From Acidimicrobiaceae bacterium UBA2093 (GTDB lineage Bacteria; Actinomycetota; Acidimicrobiia; Acidimicrobiales; Ilumatobacteraceae), in NCBI GenBank assembly GCA_002331255.1, contig DCZD01000015.1:43377-48558 (forward strand): 5,182 bases of DNA. The letters run 5' to 3'. Below, piece by piece: positions 3,925-5,182 of this stretch. Each line of letters starts with the position of its first letter. Position 1 is the first letter of the stretch. The notes beneath the pieces were generated by a model, which had not been told where the DNA came from, did not search any database, and saw nothing but the letters and a program-made list of their open reading frames with translations. The position numbers were made by a program, and so were the translations under genes.

Positions 3925-5182
3925 CTACTTCGAGCGGTACGTCGCTCGCGAACCACTGGCATCTTTGTTGAGTCTGCGTGACAGATGAAGTCCTTCGAGC
4001 ACGAATTCGATGGCACTGGCCACGACTGCCGGTGATTCATCACCGCCCGTAAGTGCGACCACCGGTTCTCGCAGCGCGGGAATATCCGCAAGCAATCGAG
4101 CCTCGTCGGCAGATCCGAGGTCTTCACCGACGTGCGCGACGGAGCCTTCTTCAAACGCCGTCACGACGGGTGCCATCTTGTCGTGTGGAGCCAATTCCTT
4201 GTACACCGACAACACCGCAGCAGCTACGAGTTGCTGCAAGATGACAGCCTCACGACCGTCCTCGAGAGCTTCGATCTCGACTTTTCCGCTCGTGCTCGCT
4301 GCCAATGCCGACAAATCGCTCACGCGTGGCGCAACACTTGTCTCGCCTGCACGAAGCGCACGTCTCACCGCACTGGCACTCAGAACTTCATAGTTCGCGA
4401 CCGACAGACGCACGCTGACACCGCTGCGCTGATTGATGTTGCTACTTGCGCGCGCAAGATGGGAGAACGTGGCGATAACTCGCTCCATGAAAATCGGCAT
4501 GTGCACTGTGACATTGCCGATGCTCGCGGGTCGCGCCTCTTGTCGCATGATGGCTATTTCGGTGTCCACTTCAAGTGGATAGTGGGTACGAATCTGACTT
4601 CCGAAGCGGTCTTTCAACGGTGTGATGATGCGACCACGGTTGGTGTAATCCTCGGGGTTGGCTGATGCGACGAGCATGACATCGAGCGGTAAGCGAACCT
4701 TGTATCCACGAATCTGAACGTCACGCTCTTCGAGCACGTTGAGCAACCCGACTTGAATTCGTTCGGCGAGGTCGGGCAACTCGTTGATGGCGAAGATGCC
4801 GCGATTTGTACGCGGTACGAGTCCGTAGTGCAAGGTCAATTCATCAGACAAGTAACGACCTTCTGCCACTTTGATTGGGTCGACCTCACCGATGAGATCG
4901 GCAATCGACGTGTCGGGCGTGGCCAACTTCTCGCCGAATCGCTGTGAATTGTGGACCCACTGAATTGGAGTGTCGTCACCTTCCTCCGCAACCAGGTCGA
5001 TGGCATGGCGCGACACCGGGTTGTACGGATCATCGTTGATTTCACTGCCAGCGACGATTGGCATCCACTCGTCCAGCAATCCGGTGAGCGAGCGGATCAT
5101 GCGGGTCTTAGCCTGACCACGCTCACCGAGGAACACCACATCGTGGCCAGCCAGTACTGCATTCTCAAGTTGTGGCATGACG
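3925..5182 (-). CDS. ChlI/MoxR-like AAA+ ATPase, 5' end outside window
   Basis: AAA+ ATPase of the Mg-chelatase subunit I/MoxR type, annotated in mycobacteria as possible magnesium chelatase (Rv0958-like). The frame stays open to the window edge (Val codon before the Met at 5178), and PQLENAVLAGHDVVFLGERG is a mid-domain stretch in the family, so the true start lies outside and roughly 40 residues are probably missing. Numbering from that Met: Walker A GERGQAKT 18-25; Walker B GIFAINEL 127-134, with Asn132-Glu133 instead of Asp-Glu; sensor 1 Asn174 in ASANPED; probable arginine finger Arg191 in PLKDRFG; sensor 2 Arg257 in SGVSVR. The rest, to 417, is helical. PATPD-like EKLATPDTSIADLIGEVDP around 83-101 is the chelatase-type insert region. 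No Mg-chelatase H subunit or pigment gene is present, so real chelatase activity is unlikely. It probably drives ATP-dependent remodelling with the VWA protein at 1301-3310. Confidence 0.92.
   Translation of the reverse strand, partial: VMPQLENAVLAGHDVVFLGERGQAKTRMIRSLTGLLDEWMPIVAGSEINDDPYNPVSRHAIDLVAEEGDDTPIQWVHNSQRFGEKLATPDTSIADLIGEVDPIKVAEGRYLSDELTLHYGLVPRTNRGIFAINELPDLAERIQVGLLNVLEERDVQIRGYKVRLPLDVMLVASANPEDYTNRGRIITPLKDRFGSQIRTHYPLEVDTEIAIMRQEARPASIGNVTVHMPIFMERVIATFSHLARASSNINQRSGVSVRLSVANYEVLSASAVRRALRAGETSVAPRVSDLSALAASTSGKVEIEALEDGREAVILQQLVAAAVLSVYKELAPHDKMAPVVTAFEEGSVAHVGEDLGSADEARLLADIPALREPVVALTGGDESPAVVASAIEFVLEGLHLSRRLNKDASGSRATYRSK

Noticed and set aside
4132..4665. 177-codon plus-strand open frame inside the ATPase gene
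   Set aside because: Fully antisense to a confident AAA+ gene with intact motifs. The His/Cys/Arg-rich translation is typical of a shadow frame.
3925..5182. True magnesium chelatase subunit for chlorophyll synthesis
   Set aside because: The Walker B variant, the Rv0958-like sequence and the VWA partner without any pigment gene point to a chelatase-like remodelling ATPase, not pigment synthesis.

Overview
The window looks like a piece of an actinobacterial chromosome (Actinomycetota). The strongest evidence is a complete WhiB-family iron-sulfur regulator, a family confined to this phylum and its phages. A paired AAA+/VWA system of mycobacterial Rv0958/Rv0959 type and a single-domain class III nucleotide cyclase agree with this. 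GC content is moderate rather than extreme, so a lineage such as Acidimicrobiia is possible, but I cannot place it more precisely. I see no mobile element, CRISPR array, tRNA or rRNA.

Layout. (1) 47-844, plus strand: a short formimidoyltransferase-like protein of the FTCD N-terminal family, starting at GTG. (2) 841-1119, minus strand: a 92-residue WhiB protein with four Cys ligands and the GIWGG turn. It converges on (1) and their stop codons overlap. (3) 1120-1300: a 181-bp intergenic region with a strong whiB ribosome binding site, a distant 9-nt sequence complementary to that site, a tentative promoter, and a perfect 18-bp palindrome matching the Gram-positive/actinobacterial LexA (SOS) box. 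(4) 1301-3310, minus: a 669-residue protein with a Met/Gln-rich helical middle, a winged-helix-like segment and a C-terminal VWA domain with an intact MIDAS site. (5) 3311-3344: a 34-bp divergent promoter region. (6) 3345-3896, plus: a compact class III adenylate cyclase with all six canonical active-site residues. (7) 3925 to the window edge, minus: a ChlI/MoxR-like AAA+ ATPase whose N-terminus lies outside the window.

How the genes may work together. The AAA+ ATPase and the VWA protein are very probably partners: a MoxR- or Mg-chelatase-like ATPase and its MIDAS-bearing adaptor, which commonly sit next to each other. Here they are on the same strand but separated by an oppositely oriented cyclase gene, so the VWA gene needs its own promoter. 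That promoter shares 34 bp with the cyclase promoter. The WhiB protein most resembles the WhiB2/WhmD-type developmental and cell-division branch. The LexA-like box upstream of it suggests a possible link to the DNA damage response, which is inference only. Three genes (formimidoyltransferase, VWA, cyclase) lack a clear Shine-Dalgarno and have -10-like hexamers right before their start codons, as expected of leaderless actinobacterial transcripts. whiB, in contrast, has a strong Shine-Dalgarno and a structured leader.
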